Assembly: GCA_963699345.1 (NCBI GenBank)
Contig: CAVOTL010000003.1
Coordinates: 367,597 to 431,596, forward strand
Direction: 5' to 3'
From: Bog-756 sp963699345
GTDB taxonomy: Bacteria; Actinomycetota; Acidimicrobiia; Acidimicrobiales; RAAP-2
Length of the DNA: 64,000 bases
The position numbers and the translations under genes are program-made. Positions 54,072 to 64,000 of this stretch are shown one piece after another (the stretch's first letter is position 1; each line of letters begins with the position of its first letter). The notes under the pieces are model-generated. The model ran no database searches. It saw only the letters and a list, made by a program, of their open reading frames with translations, and was not told the DNA's origin.

Positions 54072-56561
54072 CTACGCCCGTTTGATGGGCGCCATGCGCA
54101 GCAGGAGCTTCTTGCGGCCCACCGAGGTGAAGATCACCTCGGCCTCGGCGTCGTCGCCCTCGCCCCCGGTCGACACCACCCGGCCTTCGCCCCACTGCCC
54201 GTGGACGACGACGTCACCGACCTCGAGGCCGAGCAGTTCGGCCCCGGTGGAGGCGGACTCCCGCCGGCGCCGACCGTTGGCGTCGAAAGCCCCCTCGCCG
54301 GGCGACACCCCGCTACCGAACACCGAACGGCCCGGGGTCCCGGAGCGCCCCTCGGCCGACGACCGCCGACCGAAGTCGCCCACCCCGCCGGACGAGGAGC
54401 CCGACGAGCCCCATCCGCGGTCCACGACCACGTCGCGGACGAGTTCGGCCGGGATCTCGTTGAGGAAGCGACTCGGCAGGCTCGGACCGCCCCGTCCGTA
54501 GATCATCCGGCTCCACGCGTGGGAGACGTAGAGGTGGCGCTCGGCCCGGGTGATGCCCACGTAACACAGCCGCCGCTCCTCCTCGAGCTCGACCGGGTCG
54601 CCCAGGGACCGCATGTGGGGGAAGATCCCGTCCTCCATGCCGACGAGGAACACCGCCGGGAACTCGAGGCCCTTGGCGATGTGCATCGTCATGAGCGACA
54701 CCTTGGTGCCGTCGCCGCCCAACTCGTCCGAGTCGGCGACCAGGGCCGTCGCCTCCAGGAACTCGGGCAGCGTCCGGTACTCCGACACCCGCCCGAGGAG
54801 CGTGTCGACGTTCTCCACCCGCACCAGCGCATCGGTGCGTCCCCTCCGAGAGGAGCTCACTCCGGTAGCCGGTGCGTTCGACGACGGCGACGGCCAGGTC
54901 CCCGGGACTCAGGAAGGGGGTGGTCCCCGACCGTCCCGTCCACCGGCGGGCGGCGCTCCGTCTTCCCCACCGCCCGGACCGCCGGGGCGGCCCTCGTAGC
55001 CCTCGAGGGAGTCCCGGGGCCAACGCGTCCCCGTTCTCGTCGACGAGCTCGGGCAGCGCCATCTGCGAGCGGAGCTCGGCGAGCAGGTCGGCGAGATCCT
55101 CCAGCGCCTTCCCCGCCTTTCCGCCGATGCCCGCCTCGCCGGCGTCGGCGACGGCGTCCCCGAAGGAGATCTCCCTCATGCCGGCGAACCCGGCCAACTT
55201 CGCCACCGAGGTGTCGCCCACGCCGCGCTTGGGCACGTTGACGATCCGGCGCCAACTGACCTCGTCGTCCGGATTCACCAGGACCCGGAGATAGGCGAGG
55301 ACGTCCTTGATCTCCTTGCGGTCGTAGAACTTGGTGCCGCCCACGACCTTGTAGGGGATTTCGGCCCGGGCCATCCCCTCCTCCAGGGCGGCACTCTGGG
55401 CGTTGGTCCGGTAGAAGATGGCGACGTCGCCCCACCGCAGGCCCTGGTCCGAGCGCAGTCGGACGATCTCGTGGGCCACCCACTCGGCCTCGTCGTGCTC
55501 GTCCTCGGCCCGGTAGCGCACGATCTGGTCGCCCGCCCCCTGGTCGGTCCACAGGGTCTTCGGCTTGCGGGAGACGTTGTTGGTGATGACGGCGTTGGCG
55601 GCGTCGAGGATGGTCTGGGTGGAGCGGAAGTTCTGGTCCAGGGTGATGGCCGTGGCGTCCGGGAAGGCCTGCTCGAAGTCGAGGATGTTCGAGATGTCGG
55701 CACCCCGGAACCGGTAGACCGACTGGTCGCTGTCCCCCACCACGACGATGTTGCGGTGGCCGCCGGCCAGCTGCACGGCGAGCGCGTTCTGCACGGCGTT
55801 CGTGTCCTGGTACTCGTCGATGAGGATGTGGGTGAATCGGGTGCGGTAGTGCTCGAGCACGTCGGGGTGCTCGTCGAAGAGCCGCACGGCGTTGAGCAAG
55901 CAGGTCGTCGAAGTCCATGGCGTTGGCCGCCAGCATCCGCTGCTGGTAGAGGTCGTAGACGTCGGCGATCCGCCGGTCGAAGATCGAGATGGCGGCGGCC
56001 CGGAAGGCGATCGGGCCCTGCTGCTTCGACTTGGCCTGGCTGATCTGGCCCAGCATCGAGCGGGGCGACATCTTCTTGGTGTCGATGTCGAGCTCGCGGG
56101 CGATGATCTCGACGAGGCGGCGCGAGTCGGCGTCGTCGTAGATGGTGAAGCTGCCCTTGTAGCCCAGCCGGTCACCGTGGGCCCGCAGGATCCGCACGCA
56201 GGCCGAGTGGAAGGTCGAGACCCACATCCGCTCGGCCCGGGGGCCGACCAGGTCGGCGACCCGGTGACGCATCTCGTCCGCCGCCTTGTTGGTGAACGTG
56301 ATGGCCAGGATCTGCCACGGCGCGGCGTCCCCCGTGGCGATGAGGTGGGCGATGCGCCGTGTCAGCACCCGGGTCTTGCCCGAGCCGGCGCCGGCCACGA
56401 TGAGCAGGGGCCCGCCGCGGTGGACGACGGAGGCCTCCTGGGACGGGGTCAGGCCCTCCACCAACTCGTCGGCCGAGGGGGCCGGCGGTCGGGCGGACGG
56501 CGTGAAGCGTCAGCTGCCCGTCGTCGGGGTGGTCGCCCGGGCCCCCGCCCCACGCGGTCAT
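54072..56561 (-). CDS. pcrA: UvrD/PcrA-type superfamily 1 DNA helicase, frameshifted
   Basis: About 825 residues: motif I LLIVAGAGSGKTRVLTRRIA, Ia ILAITFTNKAADEMRHRV, II THILIDEYQDTNAVQNAL, III IVVVGDSDQSVYRFRGAD, IV LDQNFRSTQTILDAANAVIT, V MTMHIAKGLEFPAVFLVGME and VI RRLCYVGITRAERHLYVSHA. The C-terminus ends with the PcrA-type KVxH/GxGRVVS RNA-polymerase-binding segment (GDVVVHGQWGEGRVVSTGGE). It unwinds DNA in repair. ATG 56561 overlaps the guaA stop (ATGA) after one correction near 56,480; TTG 56464 is the first start in the main frame. Further indels lie near 55,905, 55,010 and 54,845. Confidence 0.92.
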
Positions 56562-58158
56562 TCCCACTCGATGGTGCCGGGCGGCTTGGACGTGATGTCC
56601 AGGGCGACCCGGTTGACGCCGTCGACCTCGTTGATGATCCGCGAGCTCAGTCGCTCGAGGAGGTCGTAGGGCAGGCGGGCCCAGTCGGCGGTCATGGCGT
56701 CGTCGGAGGTGACGGCCCGGATGACGACCGGATAGGCGTAGGTGCGGCCGTCGCCCATCACACCGACGGTGCGCACGGCGGGCAGGACGGCGAAGCTCTG
56801 CCACAACTCGCGGTAGAGGCCCGGCCTTGCGGACCTCCTCCACCACGATGGCGTCGGCGGCCCGCAGGATCTCGGCCCGCTCGGGCGTGACCTCGCCCAC
56901 GATGCGGACGGCCAGGCCCGGACCCGGGAACGGCTGGCGCCACACGATCTCGTGGGGCAGGCCGAGCTCCTCGCCGACGGCCCGGACCTCGTCCTTGAAC
57001 AGCAGGCGCAGGGGCTCGACGAGATCGAAGGCCAGGTCGTCGGGCAGGCCGCCCACGTTGTGGTGGGACTTGATGGTGGCGGCCGTGCCCGAGCCGGACT
57101 CGATGACGTCGGGGTAGAGGGTGCCCTGGACGAGGTAGCCGGCCGCCTCGTCGTCGGGGCCGTCGTCCAGGTTCCCCTTCTCGACCACCAGGTCGCGGGC
57201 GACCTCCTCGAAGATGCGGATGAACAGCTCGCCGATGATCTTGCGCTTGGCCTCGGGGTCGACCACGCCGGCGAGGGCCTCGAAGAACCGGTCGGCCGCC
57301 TTCACGTGCACGAGGTCGATGTGGAACTGGCGGCGGAACGTCTCCTCCACCTGCTCGCTCTCGTTGGCCCGCATCAGGCCGGTGTCGACGTAGACGCAGG
57401 TGAGCTGGTCGCCGATGGCCTTGTGCACCAGGGCGGCGGCCACCGCCGAGTCCACGCCGCCGGACAGCGCGCACAGCACCGGGGAGGAGCCGACCTGGGC
57501 CCGCACCGCGGCCACCTGGCTCTCGATGATCGAGGTGTGGGTCCACAGCGGGGGGCAGTGGCAGACGTCGTAGAGGAAGCGCTCGAGGAGGTCGCGACCG
57601 TGCTCGGTGTGGACCACCTCGGGGTGGAACTGCACGCCGAAGATGGCGCGGTCCGGGTCGTGGAGGGCCGCCACCGGCGCGTCCGGGCTGGTGGCGGTGG
57701 CCACGAACCCGGTCCGGCACCTCGGTGATGGCGTCGCCGTGGCTCATCCACACCTCGCACGACTCGGGCCAGTCCGAGAACAGCGGCGAGGCGCCGGTCA
57801 CGGTCAGCGGGGTCCGGCCGTACTCGCCCCGCCCGGTGCGGTCGACGACCCCGCCGAGCTGCTGGGCCAGGAGCTGGGCCCCGTAACAGATCCCGAGGAT
57901 CGGGATCCCGAGGTCGTAGATGGCCGGGTCGACGGACGGTGCGGGCGTCTCGTTGACCGACTTCGGGCCACCGGAGAGGATGATGCCGGCGGGACGGCGG
58001 GCGGCCAGGTCGGCCGCCGAGGCCGTGTGCGGCACGATCTCGGAGTAGACGTGGGCCTCGCGGACCCGGCGGGCGATCAGCTGGGCGTACTGGGCGCCGA
58101 AGTCGACGACCAGGACCGGACCCTCGCGGGGGTCGTCAGAGGGGTCGGACAGGCTCAA
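56558..58158 (-). CDS. guaA: GMP synthase (glutamine-hydrolysing), frameshifted
   Basis: About 533 residues. Class I glutaminase: VLVVDFGAQYAQLIARRVRE, ILGICYGAQLLAQQLGGVVD (Cys), IFGVQFHPEVVHTEHGRDLL (His, Glu). PP-loop: VLCALSGGVDSAVAAALVHK. Dimerisation domain: GLPHEIVWRQPFPGPGLAVR, VMGDGRTYAYPVVIRAVTSD and the terminal ALDITSKPPGTIEWE. It turns XMP into GMP. TTG 58158 overlaps the guaB3 stop (TTGA), so the start relies on coupling. Indels lie near 57,715 and 56,825. Confidence 0.95.
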
Positions 58159-59318
58159 TGGCCCATGCCGACGCCCTGCGAGCGCTGCAGGTCCTTCCCC
58201 TCGGTCTGGAGCGCCGGGGCCACCATGACCTCGGCCTTCTGGAACTCCTTGACGGTCTGGTAGCCGCAGGTGGCCATGGCCGTGCGGAGGGCGCCGAACA
58301 GGTTCATGCGCCCGTCGTTTTCGTGGGCCGGTCCGAGCAGGATCTCCTGGAGGGTGCCGCGGGTCGTGGTCTTGACCCGGGCGCCCCGGGGCAGCGTCGG
58401 GTGGAACGTGGCCATGCCCCAGTGGTAGCCACGGGCCGGGGCCTCGACGGCCGAGGAGAGGGGCGAGCCGAGCATCACGGCGTCGGCTCCGCACGCCACC
58501 GCCTTGGCGATGTCGCCACCCTTGGACATGCCGCCGTCGGCGATCACGTGGCAGTAGACCCCCGTCTCGTCCAGGTGGCGCATGCGGGCGCCGGCCACGT
58601 CGGCGATGGCGGTGGCCTGGGGCACCCCGATGCCGAGCACGCCACGGGTGGTGCAGGCATTGCCGGGTCCGACGCCGACCAGGACGCCCACCGCGCCGGT
58701 GCGCATCAGATGGAGGCCGGCCTGGTACGAGGCGCACCCACCGACGATCACCGGGACCTCGAACTCGCGGATGAAGCGCTTGAGGTTGAGTGGCTCGGCG
58801 GTCTTGGAGACGTGCTCGGCCGACACGACGGTGCCCTGGATCACCAGGATGTCGAGCTCGGCGGCCAGGAGGGCCGGGGCGAACTGCTCGGTCTTCTGCG
58901 GCGTGACCGAGGCGGCCGTCGTGATGCCGGCGGCCTTCAGCTCCTTGATCCGCTGGGTGACCAGCTCGAGCTGGACCGGCTCGGCGTACATCTGCTGCAT
59001 CCGGGCCGTGGCCTTCTCGGTCGGCAGCTCGCGGATCTCGTCGAAGAGCGGCGTCGGGTCCTCGTAGCGGGTCCACAGGCCCTCGAGGTTGAGGACCCCG
59101 AGGCCGCCGAGGCGACCGATCTCGATGGCGGTGGCGGGGCTGACCACCCCGTCCATGGCCGAGGCCAGGAGCGGCAGCTCGAACTCGTAGGCGTCGATCT
59201 GCCACGAGATGTCGACATCCTCGGGGTCCCTGGTCCGGCGGCTGGGGACGATGGCGATGTCGTCGAACCCGTAGGCCCTGCGCCCCGACTTGAAGATGCC
59301 GATCTCTAGCTCAGCCAC
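58155..59318 (-). CDS. guaB3: GuaB3-family IMP dehydrogenase-like protein
   Basis: An intact 387-residue protein without CBS domains: IGIFKSGRRAYGFDDIAIVP, SRRTRDPEDVDISWQIDAYE, LASAMDGVVSPATAIEIGRL, LGVLNLEGLWTRYEDPTPLF, VGPGNACTTRGVLGIGVPQA with the catalytic Cys, VIADGGMSKGGDIAKAVACG and MNLFGALRTAMATCGYQTVK. It lacks the regulatory insert of canonical GuaB and belongs to the actinobacterial GuaB3 group, usually annotated as IMP dehydrogenase-related. GTG 59318 has GGAGGG 8 bases upstream. Operon with guaA and pcrA. Confidence 0.93.
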   Translation of the reverse strand: MAELEIGIFKSGRRAYGFDDIAIVPSRRTRDPEDVDISWQIDAYEFELPLLASAMDGVVSPATAIEIGRLGGLGVLNLEGLWTRYEDPTPLFDEIRELPTEKATARMQQMYAEPVQLELVTQRIKELKAAGITTAASVTPQKTEQFAPALLAAELDILVIQGTVVSAEHVSKTAEPLNLKRFIREFEVPVIVGGCASYQAGLHLMRTGAVGVLVGVGPGNACTTRGVLGIGVPQATAIADVAGARMRHLDETGVYCHVIADGGMSKGGDIAKAVACGADAVMLGSPLSSAVEAPARGYHWGMATFHPTLPRGARVKTTTRGTLQEILLGPAHENDGRMNLFGALRTAMATCGYQTVKEFQKAEVMVAPALQTEGKDLQRSQGVGMGH

Positions 59319-59386
59319 TGAAATGCCCTCCGGACCCTGGTTGCAGTTGGACGTACCTCCGAGGCGGTGGCAGCTCCGACGCGCCC

Positions 59387-60253
59387 TCACCGACCACCCC
59401 CCACGATACCGCCTGGACAGAGGGGCCGTAGCGGGTCCGGAGGGTCCGTCCGGCGGCCCGGCGGGCGGTTCAGGCGCAGCCGCGGCCGGGCGGGTCCGTC
59501 CACCCCGAGGACGAGGCACAGCAGCTCGGTCAGCACCCGGGCGGTGGCACCCCAGATGATCTCGCCCCCGGCGGCGAAGAACCAGACGGGGAACTCGCCC
59601 CCCGCCACCCCGTCCGCCCCCCGGCGCCCCGGGACGGCCCAGAGCTCCTCGGCCCACACGTCGTCCCCCACCAGGTCGGCCAGGGCCACGTCGAAGACCC
59701 GGGACACCTCGTCGGCGGCCGGGACCGTGGCCGGTCGTCCGGCCAGGGTGGCCACGACCGGGGTCATCAGCGTGTTCGACGAGACCGTCGGCATGGCGGT
59801 CAGGTGCCCGACCACCGTCACCGTGGCCGGGTCGAGGGCGACCTCCTCCCGGGCCTCCCGACGGGCGGCGTCGTCGATCCCCTCCCCGGGGTCGAGCTTG
59901 CCGCCGGGGAAGGCCACCTCGCCCTGGTGGGAGCGGAGCCGGGACGACCGCACCGTCAGCAGGACCCGGGCCTCCCCCGCCTCCTCGAACAGCGCCACCA
60001 GCACGGCGGCCGGATTGGAGTCGGGAAAGGTGTCGGCGAAGCTGCGGGTGAACTCGGACACGGCGGCGGCCGTCGTGGCGGCGTCGGCGGAGCGGTCACG
60101 CCCCTCGACCGCGTCGACGACGCGGGCGAGCGACAGGGGCGACCGGGCCGCGGTGGGCAGGTGGGCCCACGGGGCCGGTCCTCCGGACCGGTGGGAGGGC
60201 GGTCGGGGGATGACCTGGGGACCGGCGCGGTGCGGGGGCACGGGTGTCGGCAT
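59387..60253 (-). CDS. Nudix hydrolase, CoA pyrophosphatase type
   Basis: An intact 288-residue protein. Nudix box FPGGKLDPGEG ... RREAREEVAL at about 116-140, preceded by LLTVRSSRLRSHQGEVAFPG, the extra motif of the CoA-pyrophosphatase (UPF0035) group. C-terminal to it are GHLTAMPTVSSNTLMTPVVA and VWFFAAGGEIIWGATARVLT. It likely cleaves CoA or acyl-CoA to 4'-phosphopantetheine and ADP. ATG 60253 stands 8 bases after TAGTGT; a longer frame upstream is probably spurious. Confidence 0.88.
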   Translation of the reverse strand: MPTPVPPHRAGPQVIPRPPSHRSGGPAPWAHLPTAARSPLSLARVVDAVEGRDRSADAATTAAAVSEFTRSFADTFPDSNPAAVLVALFEEAGEARVLLTVRSSRLRSHQGEVAFPGGKLDPGEGIDDAARREAREEVALDPATVTVVGHLTAMPTVSSNTLMTPVVATLAGRPATVPAADEVSRVFDVALADLVGDDVWAEELWAVPGRRGADGVAGGEFPVWFFAAGGEIIWGATARVLTELLCLVLGVDGPARPRLRLNRPPGRRTDPPDPLRPLCPGGIVGGGR

Positions 60254-60376
60254 CGGGCTCGACACTAGGGGCGCCCGACGACGGGTGGTGCGGCCATCCG
60301 GTCCCCGCGGATCCCGCCTGGGTACCATCGGACCCCAGGACGCACCCCGTTGCGGTGCGCAGTCAGGAGGCCGGCC

Positions 60377-60727
60377 ATGTCCGACGCCAGTGCGGCGCCG
60401 CAGTTCCCGATCACCACCGCGCTCGAGTTCCCCCAGTGGACGATCGAACGCAACCTCGGCCTGGTCTTCGGCCTCGTGGTGCGCTCCATGGGAGCGGCCA
60501 AGGGCTTTACCGCCGGGTTCAAGGCCCTGGCGGGAGGCGAGGTCACCCAGTACACCAAGCTGCTGGAGGACACCCGCCGCCACGCCCTCGACCGGATGAT
60601 CGAGAACGCCCGGGTGCTCGGGGCCAACGCCGTCATCCAGTTCCGCTTCGACTCGTCGGAGATCGGCCAGTCGCTCACCGAGATCGTCGCCTACGGCACC
60701 GCCGTGGTCGTGGGCGGCACCCAGTGA
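60377..60727 (+). CDS. YbjQ/UPF0145-type heavy-metal-binding-domain protein
   Basis: A 116-residue protein: FPITTALEFPQWTIERNLGL, VFGLVVRSMGAAKGFTAGFK, GEVTQYTKLLEDTRRHALDR, MIENARVLGANAVIQFRFDS and LTEIVAYGTAVVVGG. This follows the YbjQ pattern of a pentameric domain; the function is not established. AGGAGG precedes ATG 60377 by 9 bases. Confidence 0.85.
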   Translation: MSDASAAPQFPITTALEFPQWTIERNLGLVFGLVVRSMGAAKGFTAGFKALAGGEVTQYTKLLEDTRRHALDRMIENARVLGANAVIQFRFDSSEIGQSLTEIVAYGTAVVVGGTQ

Positions 60728-60755
60728 CCGGCCGGACGTCCCGGGGGACCGGCCC

Positions 60756-60965
60756 GTGGTGATCATCCTCGCCCTGGTCGGCCTGGCCGTGATCGTGGCC
60801 GTCGTCTACAGCCTGTTCCTTCGGCGCCACGGCGAGTCGGACGAGCCGCAGTCGGGCTGGACCCCGACCGACGAGTGCTTCAAGGACCCCGGCACCGACC
60901 GCACCATGCGGGTGTGGGTCGACCGCGCCGGCGAGCGCCACTACGTGCCCGAACAGCGGGGCTGA
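60756..60965 (+). CDS. Small single-pass membrane protein
   Basis: A 69-residue protein: membrane helix VVIILALVGLAVIVAVVYSL, then a hydrophilic tail with GWTPTDECFKDPGTDRTMRV and VDRAGERHYVPEQRG. It begins 28 bases after the YbjQ-type gene and may be co-transcribed. Function unknown. Confidence 0.65.
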   Translation: MVIILALVGLAVIVAVVYSLFLRRHGESDEPQSGWTPTDECFKDPGTDRTMRVWVDRAGERHYVPEQRG

Positions 60966-61071
60966 GCCCACCGCCGGACGCGACGGAGGCCGGGCCCGGG
61001 GGCCCGACCTCCGATCGCACATGGGTGCCGTCACGACGGCGTGCCGGCCCTGGGAGCGGACCGGCGGACGG

Positions 61072-62732
<1,661 letters not shown>

Positions 62733-62733
<1 letters not shown>

Positions 62734-63026
62734 TACTTGCTCACCTTGGCGAGGATGTCGCGGCTCGACAGGATCAGCAGGTCCTTGCCGTCGGCGCTGA
62801 TCTCGGTGCCGCCGTACTTCGAGTAGACGACGGTGTCGCCCACGGCGATGTCGAGCGGGATGAGCTCACCGGTCGTCTCGGAGCGACGGCCCGGGCCCAC
62901 GGCCAGGACCTCGCCCTGCTGGGGCTTCTCCTTGGCGGTGTCGGGGATGACGAGACCGGATGCGGTGGTCTCCTCGGACTCGCCGGGCTGGACGACGATG
63001 CGGTCGTCGAGGGGCTGCAGACTCAT
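62733..63026 (-). CDS. groES: Co-chaperonin GroES (10 kDa)
   Basis: An intact 97-residue GroES: LQPLDDRIVVQPGESEETTA, SGLVIPDTAKEKPQQGEVLA, VGPGRRSETTGELIPLDIAV, GDTVVYSKYGGTEISADGKD, LLILSSRDILAKVSK; the mobile loop is residues 17-32. It caps GroEL. GGAGG lies upstream and a CIRCE operator just before it, so heat-shock control by HrcA is expected. Confidence 0.97.
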
Positions 63027-63048
63027 GTTCGGGGCCTCCTGTGGGGCA

Positions 63049-63075
63049 TTAGCAGTCGAAGATTGAGAGTGCTAA
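63049..63075. promoter_or_regulatory. CIRCE operator (HrcA binding site)
   Basis: TTAGCAGTC, 9 bases, GAGTGCTAA. The consensus is TTAGCACTC-N9-GAGTGCTAA; one base in the left arm differs. It lies about 22 bp before the groES start. Confidence 0.92.
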
Positions 63076-63148
63076 CGATACCCGGATCCCGAGCGGTTGG
63101 CAAACGCGCCCCCCGAGTGCCAATACCCGCCGCGCGGGCCGGCCCCGG

Positions 63149-64000
63149 TCAGCGCGTCGAGACGAGCCGGAGGTTGGGGTCCGCACCCAGGTCGAGCCGC
63201 TGCGGTCCCCCCGGGTGAGCCGCCAGTACCCCGCGGCGGCCACCATGGCGGCGTTGTCGGTGCACAGCGCCCGGCTGGGCAGGAAGGCCCCGATCCCGTC
63301 CTCGGCGCAGGCCTCCTCGATCGGGCCCGCAGCAGCGAGTTGGCCGCCACGCCGCCGGCCAGGCACAGGGCCGGGCCCCCACGTCGGCGGCGGCCCGACG
63401 GGCCCGGGTGACGAGGACGTCGACCACCGCCTCCTGGAACGAGGCGGCCACGTCGGGGGTGGAGGCTCCGGTTCCTTGCGGACCCGGTTCACCACGGACG
63501 TCTTCAGTCCGCTGAATGAAGTCGTAGGCGTCCCCGGGCAGTGACCGTGGGAAGGCGTAGGCGGCGGGGTCGCCCTCGCGGGAGATCCGGTCGATGGCCG
63601 GGCCGCCCGGGTAGCCGAGTCCGATGAAGCGGGCCACCTTGTCGAAGGCCTCGCCGGCGGCGTCGTCGATGGTGCCGCCCAGCAGGCGGTACTCGCCGGG
63701 GGCGGTCACCTCGATCAGCAGGGTGTGGCCGCCCGACACCAGCAGGACCACCAGCGGCCAGCCCAGTCGGGCTGCTCCAGCAGGGAGGCGAACAGGTGCG
63801 CCTCCAGGTGGTTGACCCCGACGAACGGGACACCCCAGGCCATGGCGAGGGCCTTGGCCCCGGCCACGCCGACCAGCAGCGACCCGATCAGGCCCGGTCC
63901 GTGGGTGACGGCGATGCCGTCGATGCCCCGGCACCGGTGGGGTCCGACCCGGCCTGGGCCAGGGCGTCGGCCAGCAGGGGCGTCAACAGCTCCACATGGG
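63149..64000 (-). CDS. tsaD: tRNA A37 threonylcarbamoyltransferase subunit TsaD, partial and frameshifted
   Basis: The C-terminal three quarters are present; the 5' end lies past the right edge. Read across indels: GIDGIAVTHGPGLIGSLLVG, VAGAKALAMAWGVPFVGVNH, NHLEAHLFASLLE, LVVLLVSGGHTLLIEVTAPG, LGGTIDDAAGEAFDKVARFI, GLGYPGGPAIDRISREGDPA and SRALCTDNAAMVAAAGYWRL. The NHxEAH and DNAAM motifs carry the metal and substrate contacts. It makes t6A on tRNA with TsaB, TsaE and TsaC. Indels lie near 63,930, 63,770, 63,480, 63,375 and 63,325. Confidence 0.9.

Overview
The window is a high-GC actinobacterial chromosome segment. The gene families point to an Acidimicrobiia-like actinomycete: two WhiB regulators, UPF0182, GuaB3, a DivIVA-type coiled-coil protein, the Sdh1-type succinate dehydrogenase, the UbiA-DprE1-DprE2 arabinan-precursor genes, and very many start codons sitting directly behind a TAnnnT -10 box (leaderless transcripts). 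The lineage is inferred from gene content only. Many core genes (sdhA, guaA, purH, purN, mdh, pcrA, tsaD) are broken by single-base indels, mostly insertions. I read these as sequence errors rather than gene death and give whole-gene spans across the breaks.

Region 1 (1 to about 13,010) is an accessory island. A large serine recombinase runs off the left edge. It is followed by hypothetical genes and gene fragments, a class III cyclase/NB-ARC regulator, a fusion of an MbcA/ParS-like antitoxin domain with a DUF429 RNase H-like domain, a twin-palindrome operator, a 52-residue ribbon-helix-helix gene, a truncated nucleotidyltransferase next to an ISXO2-like transposase remnant, and a coupled excisionase-like/tyrosine-integrase pair. 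The pair lies beside the 3' end of the initiator tRNA-Met gene (13,011-13,084, minus strand), the likely attachment site.

Region 2 (13.2-30 kb) is chromosome: UPF0182, DivIVA-like protein, PDZ-Lon protease, HEAT protein, MreB, an S1C-type pseudoprotease, a zincin-like protein without its zinc motif, WhiB, a formimidoyltransferase homologue, a second WhiB, and a coupled AAA ATPase/VWA pair.

Region 3 (30-48 kb) is central metabolism: sdhCAB, small enzymes and membrane proteins, mdh, metF, folD, purH, purN, a HAD phosphatase, sucCD and a stand-alone B12-binding mutase subunit. This joins the TCA cycle, one-carbon metabolism and purine synthesis.

Region 4 (48.4-54 kb) is the cell-envelope block ubiA-dprE1-dprE2, followed on the other strand by ppk2 and a phosphodiester-glycosidase-type exported protein. 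Region 5 (54-64 kb) holds pcrA, guaA and guaB3 (overlapping start/stop codons), a Nudix CoA pyrophosphatase, YbjQ, a small membrane protein, groES-groEL under a CIRCE operator, and a partial tsaD at the right edge.
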